Origin: Acetobacteraceae bacterium | GTDB taxonomy: Bacteria; Pseudomonadota; Alphaproteobacteria; Acetobacterales; Acetobacteraceae | Reading direction: 5' to 3' | Length of the DNA: 6,389 bases | Assembly (NCBI GenBank): GCA_947476855.1 | Contig: CANJSR010000299.1 | Coordinates: 1 to 6,389, forward strand | Notes under the pieces: model-generated | The model's input: the letters and a program-made list of their open reading frames with translations, nothing else | Database searches by the model: none | Told to the model about the DNA's origin: nothing | Shown: one piece after another, positions 1-5,853 of the stretch | Layout: each line of letters starts with the position of its first letter | How positions within the stretch are numbered: the first letter of the stretch is position 1 | Translations under genes and position numbers: made by a program

Positions 1-198
1 GAAGCAGTCGCCGCCGATGCCGGTCGATTGCGGCTCAATCACGCACAGGACCGCGCAGGCGGCGATGGCGGCATCCAGCGCATTACCGCCGGCGCGCAGG
101 ACATCGAGCGCGGTCAGCGTGGCGGCGGGCATCGAGGTGGCGGCCATGCCATGGGTTGAATAGACCGGGCTGCGGCCGGGAAAATGGTAATCGCGCAT
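1..198 (-). CDS. Gamma-glutamyltransferase family protein, N-terminal fragment
   Basis: Only the first 66 codons are in the window; the gene continues past the left edge. Visible residues are typical of the N-terminus of the gamma-glutamyltranspeptidase (Ntn-hydrolase) family: a STHGMAA segment, then [14 protein letters not shown] (about residues 34-47), then [14 protein letters not shown] (about 53-66). These correspond to the family's conserved GGNAxDAAxA and EPxxxGIGG motifs. The family hydrolyses or transfers gamma-glutamyl groups, for example from glutathione; the catalytic Thr that starts the small subunit lies outside the window. No signal peptide precedes the conserved part, which suggests a cytoplasmic paralogue rather than the periplasmic Ggt. 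The start at 198 is supported by an AGGGGA ribosome-binding site five to six bases upstream. Family assignment is firm; substrate is unknown. Confidence 0.88.
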   Translation of the reverse strand, partial: MRDYHFPGRSPVYSTHGMAATSMPAATLTALDVLRAGGNALDAAIAACAVLCVIEPQSTGIGGDCF

Positions 199-528
199 GG
201 ACGTCCCCTGCGGTGGCGGTTTGTTCTCCTGATAAACTGACGGGCGGGGGACGGGTTGGCAATCGGGCGTCGGGGCGGCTGGCCCGGTTCTCACGGTGCA
301 TGGGGTCTTGCCGCATGCATTTTTGCCCGCTCACGGTGCATGGGGTCTTTCGGGGGGTATTTTTCCGGCGAGGCCTCGGCTTGGTGTTTATGGTTCGTTC
401 TATACCGCCGATGGGGTGGCCGAGGCAATCGCCGGCTGCCGGTTCGGCTTGGTAGGACCGCCATGCGCGCGGTGATATGTTGCACGGGCCGTCCCCTGCA
501 TGAGGGGTACTGCCAACAGGAGGGCACG
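199..528. other. Intergenic region between divergent ggt-like gene and csaA
   Basis: This 330-bp stretch lies between two divergently transcribed genes and must hold both promoters. Open frames crossing it have no recognisable domain and no good start signal. The clear structure is the two-copy 40-bp tandem repeat at 290-369, listed separately. A TATACC hexamer at 401-406 could be a -10 element for csaA, but no properly spaced -35 accompanies it, so I do not call a promoter. Confidence 0.6.
290..369. repeat. Two-copy imperfect tandem repeat, 40-bp period
   Basis: The 20-mer CTCACGGTGCATGGGGTCTT occurs at 290-309 and again at 330-349, exactly 40 bp apart. The second halves of the two units are diverged, but both keep an ATTTTT run at the same offset (319-324 and 359-364). 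Overall about 30 of 40 positions match. The repeat lies upstream of csaA and upstream of the divergent gamma-glutamyltransferase gene. It could be a duplicated regulatory element or a fragment of a dispersed genomic repeat; the sequence alone does not decide. Confidence 0.85.
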
Positions 529-870
529 ATGACCGACACCATCACCTATGCCGACTTCGAAGCGGTGGATATCCGCGTGGGCACGGTGATCGACGCCCAG
601 CCGTTCCCGGAGGCGCGCAAGCCCGCGATCAAGCTGACGATCGATTTCGGGGGGGAGATCGGGGTGAAGAAGTCATCCGCGCAACTGACGGTTCACTACA
701 AACCGGACCAGTTGATCGGGCGTCAGGTCTGCGCGGTGGTGAATTTTCCGCCGCGGCAGATCGGGCCGTTCATGAGCGAGGTGCTGACCCTGGGCATGCC
801 GGATGAGGATGGGGCGGTGGTGCTGATCAAGCCGGATTTCCGGGTTCCGGATGGCGGGCGGCTGTTCTAG
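529..870 (+). CDS. csaA: CsaA, tRNA-binding/chaperone protein
   Basis: A 113-residue protein consisting of one tRNA-binding OB-fold domain, matching the usual CsaA length of about 110 residues. Visible family motifs are FEAVDIRVGTV (10-20), ARKPAIKLTIDFG (29-41), KKSSAQLT (47-54), VVNFPPRQIGPFMSEVLTLG (70-89) and the C-terminal VVLIKPD...VPDGGRLF. CsaA proteins form homodimers, bind tRNA, and in Bacillus subtilis have been linked to protein-export chaperoning; their physiological role in proteobacteria is not well settled. The start at 529 follows an excellent AGGAGGG site at 518-524 with a four-base spacer; earlier in-frame starts lack such a site and the family proteins begin here. It appears to be a single-gene unit that ends at the terminator at 960-993. 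Confidence 0.95.
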   Translation: MTDTITYADFEAVDIRVGTVIDAQPFPEARKPAIKLTIDFGGEIGVKKSSAQLTVHYKPDQLIGRQVCAVVNFPPRQIGPFMSEVLTLGMPDEDGAVVLIKPDFRVPDGGRLF

Positions 871-959
871 CCAGTCTGAGCCGCATTGCGGTCTACGGTC
901 GCCGAAACTTCCCTGGCTTGCCTCCGCTCTCGCGCGTGGCAATCAAACGCACCATAGCG

Positions 960-993
960 TAAAACCGCCGACCCAAACGGATCGGCGGTTTTA
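960..993. terminator. Bidirectional rho-independent terminator
   Basis: A perfect 12-bp inverted repeat, TAAAACCGCCGA at 960-971 and TCGGCGGTTTTA at 982-993, encloses a 10-nt loop. The GC-rich stem core is flanked by A-runs and T-runs, so a hairpin followed by U residues forms on either strand. It lies between the convergent csaA (ending 870) and the PEP-CTERM gene (ending 1027) and would stop transcription from both. Confidence 0.88.
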
Positions 994-1026
994 AGCGACC
1001 AGGGAGGGACTGGTAGCCAATAGAAG

Positions 1027-1728
1027 CTATGAACGCCTACGGCGGCGCACAACTCCAAGACCAACCAGTGATGCGGCTAGGATCATCGCCGTCGCAGGCT
1101 CCGGCACGTCCGTATTGTAGGTGTACTCGATGGACAGATTGACCAGCGCGTCGGCGTCACCGCTGTAGAAGAACAGGTTGGAATTCCCGCCGCCCGACGA
1201 CGTGCCGCTCGCGGACGATGATGCATCGAGATCCAGCGAGATGGTCTGAATGCCTACGCCGGACAATGCCGCCCTTTGCAGCGCGTCCAAGGTCAGCGTC
1301 GTCGAGTCTGACCCTGCCAAACCAGTAAATGGCAACGACGCACCATTGATAAGGTTCGTCGGAAGGCCGGACGACACATTCACCGTTGCCAACGCCGACA
1401 AAACAAGCGCCGGGACGTCCAGTCCAACCGTGATGGTGGTCGCGGACGAGATGCTAGACAGTGTCCGGGTCGCGCCACTGGCATTGAAGGCTGTCGCCGT
1501 CCCAAGACTGGTCATCGAAAGCGTCATCACGGCACTGCTGAGCGTGCCGAGGGATGTGTTGAATTTTTCGATATCCAACGTGCCAGGGAGCGAACCGACA
1601 TTTATCAGTCCTGGGCCGGTCGTCGCAGAGACGGAGTAGCTGATCAATGCGGCATTGGCGCTTGAAACGCCCGCGACCGCTACCGCGGCGCCGATAACCG
1701 CCGTTCTGAGCACCTGACTGAAACCCAT
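1027..1728 (-). CDS. PEP-CTERM sorting-domain protein, probably choice-of-anchor E type
   Basis: A 233-residue exported protein. Residues 1-26 form a Sec signal peptide (hydrophobic AVIGAAVAVAGV, likely cleavage after SANA). The C-terminus has VPEP at 208-211, a hydrophobic helix at about 213-227 and a terminal RRRRRS, the three-part PEP-CTERM signal recognised by exosortase, which cleaves or anchors proteins destined for the surface or the exopolysaccharide layer. The mature part is Ser/Thr/Gly/Ala-rich and predicted beta-rich. The segment IEKFNTSLGTLSSAVMTLSM (53-72) resembles the start of the choice-of-anchor E domain; that subfamily call is from memory and less certain. There is no enzymatic motif and only one Cys-free, low-complexity stretch (169-183, Ser/Gly). 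I chose the start at 1728 because AGGAGGG (1740-1734) precedes it by five bases and the signal peptide begins there; an upstream extension to 1800 adds only an Arg-rich tail. GC content is visibly lower than in the neighbours. Function is unknown. Confidence 0.9.
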   Translation of the reverse strand: MGFSQVLRTAVIGAAVAVAGVSSANAALISYSVSATTGPGLINVGSLPGTLDIEKFNTSLGTLSSAVMTLSMTSLGTATAFNASGATRTLSSISSATTITVGLDVPALVLSALATVNVSSGLPTNLINGASLPFTGLAGSDSTTLTLDALQRAALSGVGIQTISLDLDASSSASGTSSGGGNSNLFFYSGDADALVNLSIEYTYNTDVPEPATAMILAASLVGLGVVRRRRRS

Positions 1729-1806
1729 AACTACCCTCCTCGATCGCTGAACATGGCCGCGAGAAGCCCTCGTAACCGTCAGTAGCAAACCCCATGCCAA
1801 AAGAAA

Positions 1807-1835
1807 ATACTACGTTAAATCAGATGGTTAAAAAA
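1807..1835 (-). promoter_or_regulatory. Weak candidate promoter for the PEP-CTERM gene
   Basis: On the minus strand TAGTAT (1812-1807) could serve as a -10 hexamer; 17 bases upstream is a T-run (1835-1830) rather than a consensus -35. The AT-richness of this stretch against the GC-rich background supports a promoter here more than the hexamers do. It would give a leader of roughly 70 nt. A weak -35 would fit a promoter that needs an activator. Confidence 0.25.
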
Positions 1836-1862
1836 GTCACAACTCCCGGCGGGACACAGAAA

Positions 1863-1880
1863 TGTAAACCCAGCTTTACA
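1863..1880. promoter_or_regulatory. Operator-like dyad TGTAAA-N6-TTTACA
   Basis: A perfect 6-bp inverted repeat, TGTAAA at 1863-1868 and TTTACA at 1875-1880, separated by CCCAGC. The form is also TGT-N12-ACA, which is the known consensus shape for PpsR/CrtJ regulators of phototrophic alphaproteobacteria, although other dimeric regulators could use it. It lies about 135 bp upstream of the PEP-CTERM start, just beyond the candidate promoter and far from gpt, so it more likely serves the PEP-CTERM gene. Regulator identity is a guess. Confidence 0.45.
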
Positions 1881-1972
1881 GATGACCCGTACCCCTCCCC
1901 GCGATTCATACATCTCCCTCACAACCTCCCGCCAAGCGACCGGGCGACAGGGGCGTCCTCCACGCCGCCCCG

Positions 1973-1997
1973 GCGCCGCCGCCCTATCCGGCGGCGC
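1973..1997. repeat. GC-rich inverted repeat (hairpin) upstream of gpt
   Basis: GCGCCGCCG at 1973-1981 pairs perfectly with CGGCGGCGC at 1989-1997 around the 7-nt loop CCCTATC. No T-run follows on either strand, so it is not a classic terminator. If transcribed it would lie about 140 nt upstream of the gpt start. It could also be a by-product of the high GC content. Confidence 0.4.
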
Positions 1998-2135
1998 GCG
2001 CGATGGCCGAGCCAAACCACCGGCCCTCGGGCTTTCCAGACCCCTGGCGGGAGACATCCGCCGTGAAACAGCCCCATTTCCCGACCGAATCAAGATGCGT
2101 TGTGCGATCGCCGCGGCCGCGCTATGCGGCCAGGC

Positions 2136-2612
2136 ATGACCAGACGCTATGTCACCATCACCTGGGACCAACTTCACCAGGACACCCGCGCCCTCTCCGC
2201 TCGGCTAATGGAGTCGGAAAACTTTACAGGTATCGTCGCCGTGACTCGCGGCGGTCTGATCCCGGCCGCCATCATCGCCCGGGAACTCGAAATCCGGCTG
2301 ATCGAAACGGTTTCAATCATCACCTACCAGGACCAGGCGATCGGCCAGCCCACCATCGCCAAAGCTCCCACCGCGGCGGGTGATGGCACGGGATTCCTGC
2401 TGATCGACGACCTGGTGGATACCGGCACGACCGCCCGCGTGGCCCGCGCGTTGCTGCCCAAGGCGCACTTCGCCTGTGTCTATGCCAAGCCCGCCGGAAA
2501 GCCCCTGGTCGACACCTTCGTCACCGAGGTGCCACAGGACACCTGGATCCTGTTCCCCTGGGACACCGCGCCGCAATTCGCCCCACCATTGGCAAGGCGT
2601 TCAGACCCTTAG
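2136..2612 (+). CDS. gpt: Xanthine(-guanine) phosphoribosyltransferase
   Basis: A 158-residue type I phosphoribosyltransferase closely resembling E. coli Gpt (152 residues) along its whole length. It transfers the phosphoribosyl group from PRPP to xanthine or guanine (and poorly to hypoxanthine), giving XMP or GMP in purine salvage. Visible features: YVTITWDQL (5-13) as in the E. coli N-terminus; the PRPP loop VTRGGLIPA (36-44); the PRPP-binding signature FLLIDDLVDTGTTA (87-100) with its acidic pair; and the purine-binding end KPAGKPLVD (118-126) followed by PQDTWILFPWD (133-143), whose Trp137 matches the base-stacking Trp of the E. coli enzyme. The start at 2136 is picked by alignment to E. 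coli Gpt; its ribosome-binding site is weak (CCAGG). ATG at 2124 or TTG at 2100 would add only a short basic tail. The stop overlaps the stop of the convergent gene. Confidence 0.94.
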   Translation: MTRRYVTITWDQLHQDTRALSARLMESENFTGIVAVTRGGLIPAAIIARELEIRLIETVSIITYQDQAIGQPTIAKAPTAAGDGTGFLLIDDLVDTGTTARVARALLPKAHFACVYAKPAGKPLVDTFVTEVPQDTWILFPWDTAPQFAPPLARRSDP

Positions 2613-3829
2613 GCCTCGATCAACGGCCGCACCACGTCCAGCAAATTCCCCCCGCCGAACAACCGGGCCGGCACCCCGGCGGCGGCCGCGGCGCGCAGGT
2701 CGGTGTCCTGGTCACCGATCATCAGGCACCGCGCGGGATCAAGCTCCCACGCCCGGATCAGATCCAGCAGCATGCCCGGCGCGGGCTTCCGCCAGTCGCT
2801 CAGCGCGCGATAGGCCTGCACCGAGGCATCGGGGTGGAACGGGCAATAGCGGACGTCATCGACCGTGCCGCCCATGACCCGGACCTCATCCCCGATCCAG
2901 TCCAGCAGGTCCCGGACGGCCGATTCATCATACTTACCGCGCGCGACGCCGGACTGGTTTGTTACGATGAAGACATGCCGCCCGGCCCGGGTGGCGTGAA
3001 CGATCGCCTCCCGCGCGCCATCGACCCAATCGAACCGGTCGCGGGACCCGACATAGCCATGGTCGATATTGATAACGCCATCTCGATCGAGAAACAAAGC
3101 ACGCCGCCGCAGCACGGTCGGTATTTCAGTCTGGGAACGATCGAAGTCCTCCGGCACGCCGATATCGCGGAAATACCCCTCGGACACCGTGCCGCGCAGG
3201 GCGCCGGCGCGCGCCAGCCGGGGCATGACCTCCGCTTCCAGGGAGCACGCGGGGGACAGCGCGTCGATCAGCCGGCGGTTGAACAGATAGACGCCGGCGT
3301 TGATGGTGCCGGCGGTGTTCGGCGGCGGGCGTTCCAGGAAATCGGTGACCCGATCCCCCTCCAGCGCCACGACGCCATAGCGGGACGCGTCGTCCAGCCG
3401 GCGCAGCATCATCCGCCCCGTGACATCATCCCCGTCGGCCACGGAATCCGAGAGCAGCCGAGCGAGGTTGCCGTCAAAGAGGGAGTCGCCGTTGCAGAGG
3501 AGGAAGCGCCGGTCCAGCCGGTCCCGCGCGTGGTAGACGGCGCCGCCCGTGCCGGCGCGGATCGGCTCCTCCGACAGGCTGACGGTGGCGCCGCGGGGCA
3601 GCATGGACTGGATGGTGGCGGCGGCCTGCTCCACGACCGCCGACAGGTGGCCGGTCAGCAGCAGGAAGTCGGTGACGCCGAAGCGCACGAACTCCCGCAG
3701 CAGCCAGCCCAGGAAGGGACGGTCGCCGCAGGGCAGCATCGGCTTGGGCGTATGGGCGGTCAACGAGCCGAGGCGGGTGCCAAGGCCGCCGACGAGGACC
3801 GCGCATTGAGTCACGGTGGCGCGGGGCAT
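2609..3829 (-). CDS. Fused HddC-like nucleotidyltransferase and GmhB-like HAD phosphatase
   Basis: A 406-residue two-domain protein. Residues 1 to about 235 are a sugar-1-phosphate nucleotidyltransferase: VLVGGLGTRL (11-20), TPKPM (27-31), GTGGA (93-97), the metal-binding NGDS (113-116), NAGVYLF (177-183) and YFRDIGVPEDF (219-229). Residues about 240-406 are a HAD-IIIA phosphatase: FLDRDGVIN (246-254) with nucleophile Asp248 and Asp250, VTNQSGVARG (289-298), RKPAPGM (347-353) and IGDQDTD (371-377). The best fit is D-glycero-D-manno-heptose 1,7-bisphosphate phosphatase (GmhB) joined to heptose-1-phosphate guanylyltransferase (HddC), two successive steps towards GDP-heptose for surface glycans. 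The nucleotide and sugar specificities are inferred. Oddity: the zinc site of E. coli GmhB (C92, H94, C107, C109) aligns gap-free to C329, F331, S344 and W346, so three of four ligands are gone while the HAD catalytic residues remain. The start at 3829 has AAGGA (3840-3836) six bases upstream. gmhA and the kinase hddA are not in this window. Confidence 0.88.
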   Translation of the reverse strand: MPRATVTQCAVLVGGLGTRLGSLTAHTPKPMLPCGDRPFLGWLLREFVRFGVTDFLLLTGHLSAVVEQAAATIQSMLPRGATVSLSEEPIRAGTGGAVYHARDRLDRRFLLCNGDSLFDGNLARLLSDSVADGDDVTGRMMLRRLDDASRYGVVALEGDRVTDFLERPPPNTAGTINAGVYLFNRRLIDALSPACSLEAEVMPRLARAGALRGTVSEGYFRDIGVPEDFDRSQTEIPTVLRRRALFLDRDGVINIDHGYVGSRDRFDWVDGAREAIVHATRAGRHVFIVTNQSGVARGKYDESAVRDLLDWIGDEVRVMGGTVDDVRYCPFHPDASVQAYRALSDWRKPAPGMLLDLIRAWELDPARCLMIGDQDTDLRAAAAAGVPARLFGGGNLLDVVRPLIEA

Positions 3830-3843
3830 CGTCCATCCTTGCG

Positions 3844-3865
3844 ATCAACGGGAATGACGGTTGAT
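3844..3865. repeat. Inverted repeat ATCAAC-N10-GTTGAT in divergent promoter region
   Basis: ATCAAC at 3844-3849 and GTTGAT at 3860-3865 form a perfect 6-bp dyad with a 10-nt centre. It sits between the divergent nucleotidyltransferase/phosphatase gene and phoX, at the predicted minus-strand transcription start and just upstream of that gene's ribosome-binding site. It could be an operator or an mRNA leader hairpin. A further GATCAA lies at 3886-3891 within the candidate -35. Confidence 0.4.
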
Positions 3866-3891
3866 AAACCATTGCCCCCCGGCGGGATCAA
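3863..3891 (-). promoter_or_regulatory. Candidate promoter for the hddC-gmhB fusion gene
   Basis: Reading the minus strand, TTGATC (3891-3886) is followed by exactly 17 bases and TTTATC (3868-3863), a reasonable sigma-70-type pair. The start of transcription would fall near 3856, giving a leader of about 27 nt before the ATG at 3829. No equally good pair is seen on the plus strand for phoX. Confidence 0.4.
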
Positions 3892-3936
3892 GCGGTCATC
3901 TCGGCCCCGGGGTCAGCCTTCGGAGAGGAACCAACC

Positions 3937-5853
3937 ATGCCACAGCCTTCCGACCAGGACGACGCCCCGGTGAACGCGTCCCCCGAACGCCCCTTCGCCG
4001 CGATCATGGCGGTTCGGCTGGCACGTCGGGACGTGATGCGCGGGTTGCTGGGTGGGGCCTTGGGGGCGGCACTGCCCGGTCGGGCCGTGCTGGCATCCGG
4101 CGCGTCGTCCCTGACCTTCCCGGAAACCGCGCCGGGCGTCCGCCCCGACCACGCGGTGGCGGAGGGCTACACGGCCAAGGTGCTGATCCGATGGGGCGAC
4201 CCGATCCTGCCCGACGCCCCCGCCTTCGATCCGGCCCGCCAGACCGCCGCCGCCCAAGCCGGGCAGTTCGGCACCAACAATGATTTCCTGGTCTTCCTGC
4301 CCCTGCCCTTCGGGTCGACCGGCTCGGATCACGGCCTGCTGTGGCTGAACCACGAATACCCGCAGGCCCATATGATGTTCCCGGGCCTGACCGAACAGAC
4401 CAGCCAGGACCAGGTGACGCGGGAACAGGTAGAGATCGAGATGCGGGCCGTCGGCGGCTCCCTGGTCGAAATCCGGCGGCAGGCGGGGGATTGGACGATC
4501 GTGCGGGGGCCGCTCAACCGGCGCGTCACGGCCGAGACACCGATTCGGATCGCCGGCCCGGCCGCGGGGCACCAGCGGATGCGGACGGGATACGACCCGA
4601 CCGGGACACAGGCGCGGGGGACGCTGGCGAACTGCGCGGGTGGGACGACGCCCTGGGGCACGGTCCTGACGGCCGAGGAGAATTTCGACTTCACCTTCAT
4701 GGGACCCGCCACGACAGGCCCCGAGGCGGCCAACCACGCGCGGATCGGCCTGAAGGGCAACTACCGCCAGGGCTGGGGGCGGTTCCATGACCGGTTCGAC
4801 CTGGCAAAGGAACCGCACGAGCCCAACCGCTTCGGCTGGATCGTGGAAATCGACCCGCGCGACCCGGCCTCGGTCCCCGTCAAGCGGACGGCGCTGGGGC
4901 GCTTCAAGCACGAGGGGGCGGACACCACCCTGTCCGCCGACGGGCGCGTGGTCCTGTATTCCGGTGATGATCAGGCCAATGAGTATCTGTACCGCTTCGT
5001 GACGCGCGACCGGTTCAACCCCGCCGATCGCGCCGCCAATCGGGATTTGCTGGACCACGGGACTCTCTCGGTCGCCCGGTTCCTGGATGACGGGACCCTG
5101 GTGTGGGAACGGCTGGTGTTCGGGGAAGGTCCGCTGACCCCCGCCAACGGGTTCCAAAGCCAGGCGGATGTGGTGATCGAGACGCGGCGGGCGGCGGATT
5201 TGGTGAAGGCCACGCCGATGGACCGGCCGGAGGACGTGGAGACCAACCGCGTCAACGGCAAGGTCTATGTCGTCCTGTCGAACAACCGGGAGCGGACGCA
5301 GGCGGACAAGGCCAACCCGCGCCCCCGGAACACCTATGGCCATATCCTGGAGCTGATGGCCCCCAATGTGGACGGGCGGGCGGATCATGGGGCGGACCGG
5401 TTCGCGTGGGATATCTTCCTGCTCGCCGGCGATCCGGGGAACGCGGAGCACCAGGCGCGGTACGGCGGGCCGGTGTCGGCGTCCGGGTGGCTCGCCTGCC
5501 CCGACAACGTGGCGTTCGATGGACAGGGACGCATCTGGATCGCGAGCGACCAGGGGGGCGTGCAGCAGCGCCTGGGAATCGGCGACGGCGTCTGGGCCGC
5601 GGATACCGAGGGGCCGGGGCGGGCGATTCCCCGCCGGTTCTTCCGCGCGCCGACCGGGGCCGAGGTCTGCGGACCTGCCTTCACGCCAGACAGCCGGACG
5701 TTCTTCCTCGCGGTGCAGCACCCGGCCGGCGACGACCGGGGGACGAGCTTCGATGCACCCACAACCCGCTGGCCGGACTTCCAGGACGGGATGCCGCCAC
5801 GGTCGGCCGTGGTGGTGATCACGAAGAATGATGGCGGGGTGATCGGGGGTTGA
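3937..5853 (+). CDS. phoX: PhoX-family alkaline phosphatase (DUF839), Tat-exported
   Basis: A 638-residue protein of usual PhoX length. PhoX enzymes are periplasmic monomeric phosphatases that depend on calcium and iron and release phosphate from organic phosphomonoesters. The N-terminus has ARRDVMR (29-35) followed by the hydrophobic GLLGGALGAALPG, a Tat signal in which the residue before the twin Arg is Ala rather than Ser/Thr. Family motifs in order: VLIRWGDPIL (82-91), QFGTNNDF (110-117), WLNHEY (136-141), NCAGGTTPWGT (232-242) containing the Cys that bridges iron in characterised PhoX, TAEENF (245-250), KHEGAD (324-329), YSGDDQANEYLYRFV (341-355), MDRPEDVETN (428-437), CPDNVAFD (521-528), AVQHP (592-596) and the C-terminal PRSAVVVITKNDGGVIGG. 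The start at 3937 follows GAGAGGAA (3923-3930) by six bases. It is divergent from the fusion gene. I found no convincing Pho box, so phosphate control is unproven. A long antisense frame across it is a shadow. Confidence 0.93.
   Translation: MPQPSDQDDAPVNASPERPFAAIMAVRLARRDVMRGLLGGALGAALPGRAVLASGASSLTFPETAPGVRPDHAVAEGYTAKVLIRWGDPILPDAPAFDPARQTAAAQAGQFGTNNDFLVFLPLPFGSTGSDHGLLWLNHEYPQAHMMFPGLTEQTSQDQVTREQVEIEMRAVGGSLVEIRRQAGDWTIVRGPLNRRVTAETPIRIAGPAAGHQRMRTGYDPTGTQARGTLANCAGGTTPWGTVLTAEENFDFTFMGPATTGPEAANHARIGLKGNYRQGWGRFHDRFDLAKEPHEPNRFGWIVEIDPRDPASVPVKRTALGRFKHEGADTTLSADGRVVLYSGDDQANEYLYRFVTRDRFNPADRAANRDLLDHGTLSVARFLDDGTLVWERLVFGEGPLTPANGFQSQADVVIETRRAADLVKATPMDRPEDVETNRVNGKVYVVLSNNRERTQADKANPRPRNTYGHILELMAPNVDGRADHGADRFAWDIFLLAGDPGNAEHQARYGGPVSASGWLACPDNVAFDGQGRIWIASDQGGVQQRLGIGDGVWAADTEGPGRAIPRRFFRAPTGAEVCGPAFTPDSRTFFLAVQHPAGDDRGTSFDAPTTRWPDFQDGMPPRSAVVVITKNDGGVIGG

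Larger units (their letters stand above)
1729..2135. other. Divergent intergenic region between PEP-CTERM gene and gpt
   Basis: This 407-bp region has no credible gene. It splits into two parts. Positions about 1793-1880 are AT-rich and probably hold the minus-strand promoter of the PEP-CTERM gene plus the dyad at 1863-1880. Positions about 1920-2135 are very GC-rich and contain a 9-bp hairpin at 1973-1997 and a smaller GGCGG/CCGCC hairpin at 2046-2062. I see no convincing -35/-10 pair for gpt. Confidence 0.6.

Noticed and set aside
295..311. Possible sigma-54 promoter in the first repeat unit
   Set aside because: The GG and GC dinucleotides do not have the required 10-bp spacing.
256..528. 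In-frame upstream extension of csaA by 91 codons
   Set aside because: The extension runs through the tandem repeat, has no domain, and the strong AGGAGGG site sits directly before the start at 529, where CsaA proteins begin.
1845..1854. 10-mer CCCGGCGGGA also present at 3878-3887 in another intergenic region
   Set aside because: A GC-only word of this length is expected by chance in such DNA; the contexts share nothing else.
1794..2066. Plus-strand frame beginning MPKENTTLNQMVKK
   Set aside because: It lacks a ribosome-binding site, overlaps the likely promoter of the PEP-CTERM gene, and its second half is Pro/Arg-rich noise.
1920..2135. Possible purine riboswitch before gpt
   Set aside because: The three-way junction core of the known purine aptamer is not seen; there are only simple GC hairpins.
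1815..2177. A 120-codon minus-strand frame in the divergent gap
   Set aside because: It shows no motif, runs into the start of gpt on the other strand, and would need to be translated through the PEP-CTERM promoter region.
2834..3973. A 379-codon plus-strand open frame opposite the heptose fusion gene
   Set aside because: Its translation has no recognisable motif and its composition is that of a shadow; the minus-strand protein has all motifs of two enzyme domains.
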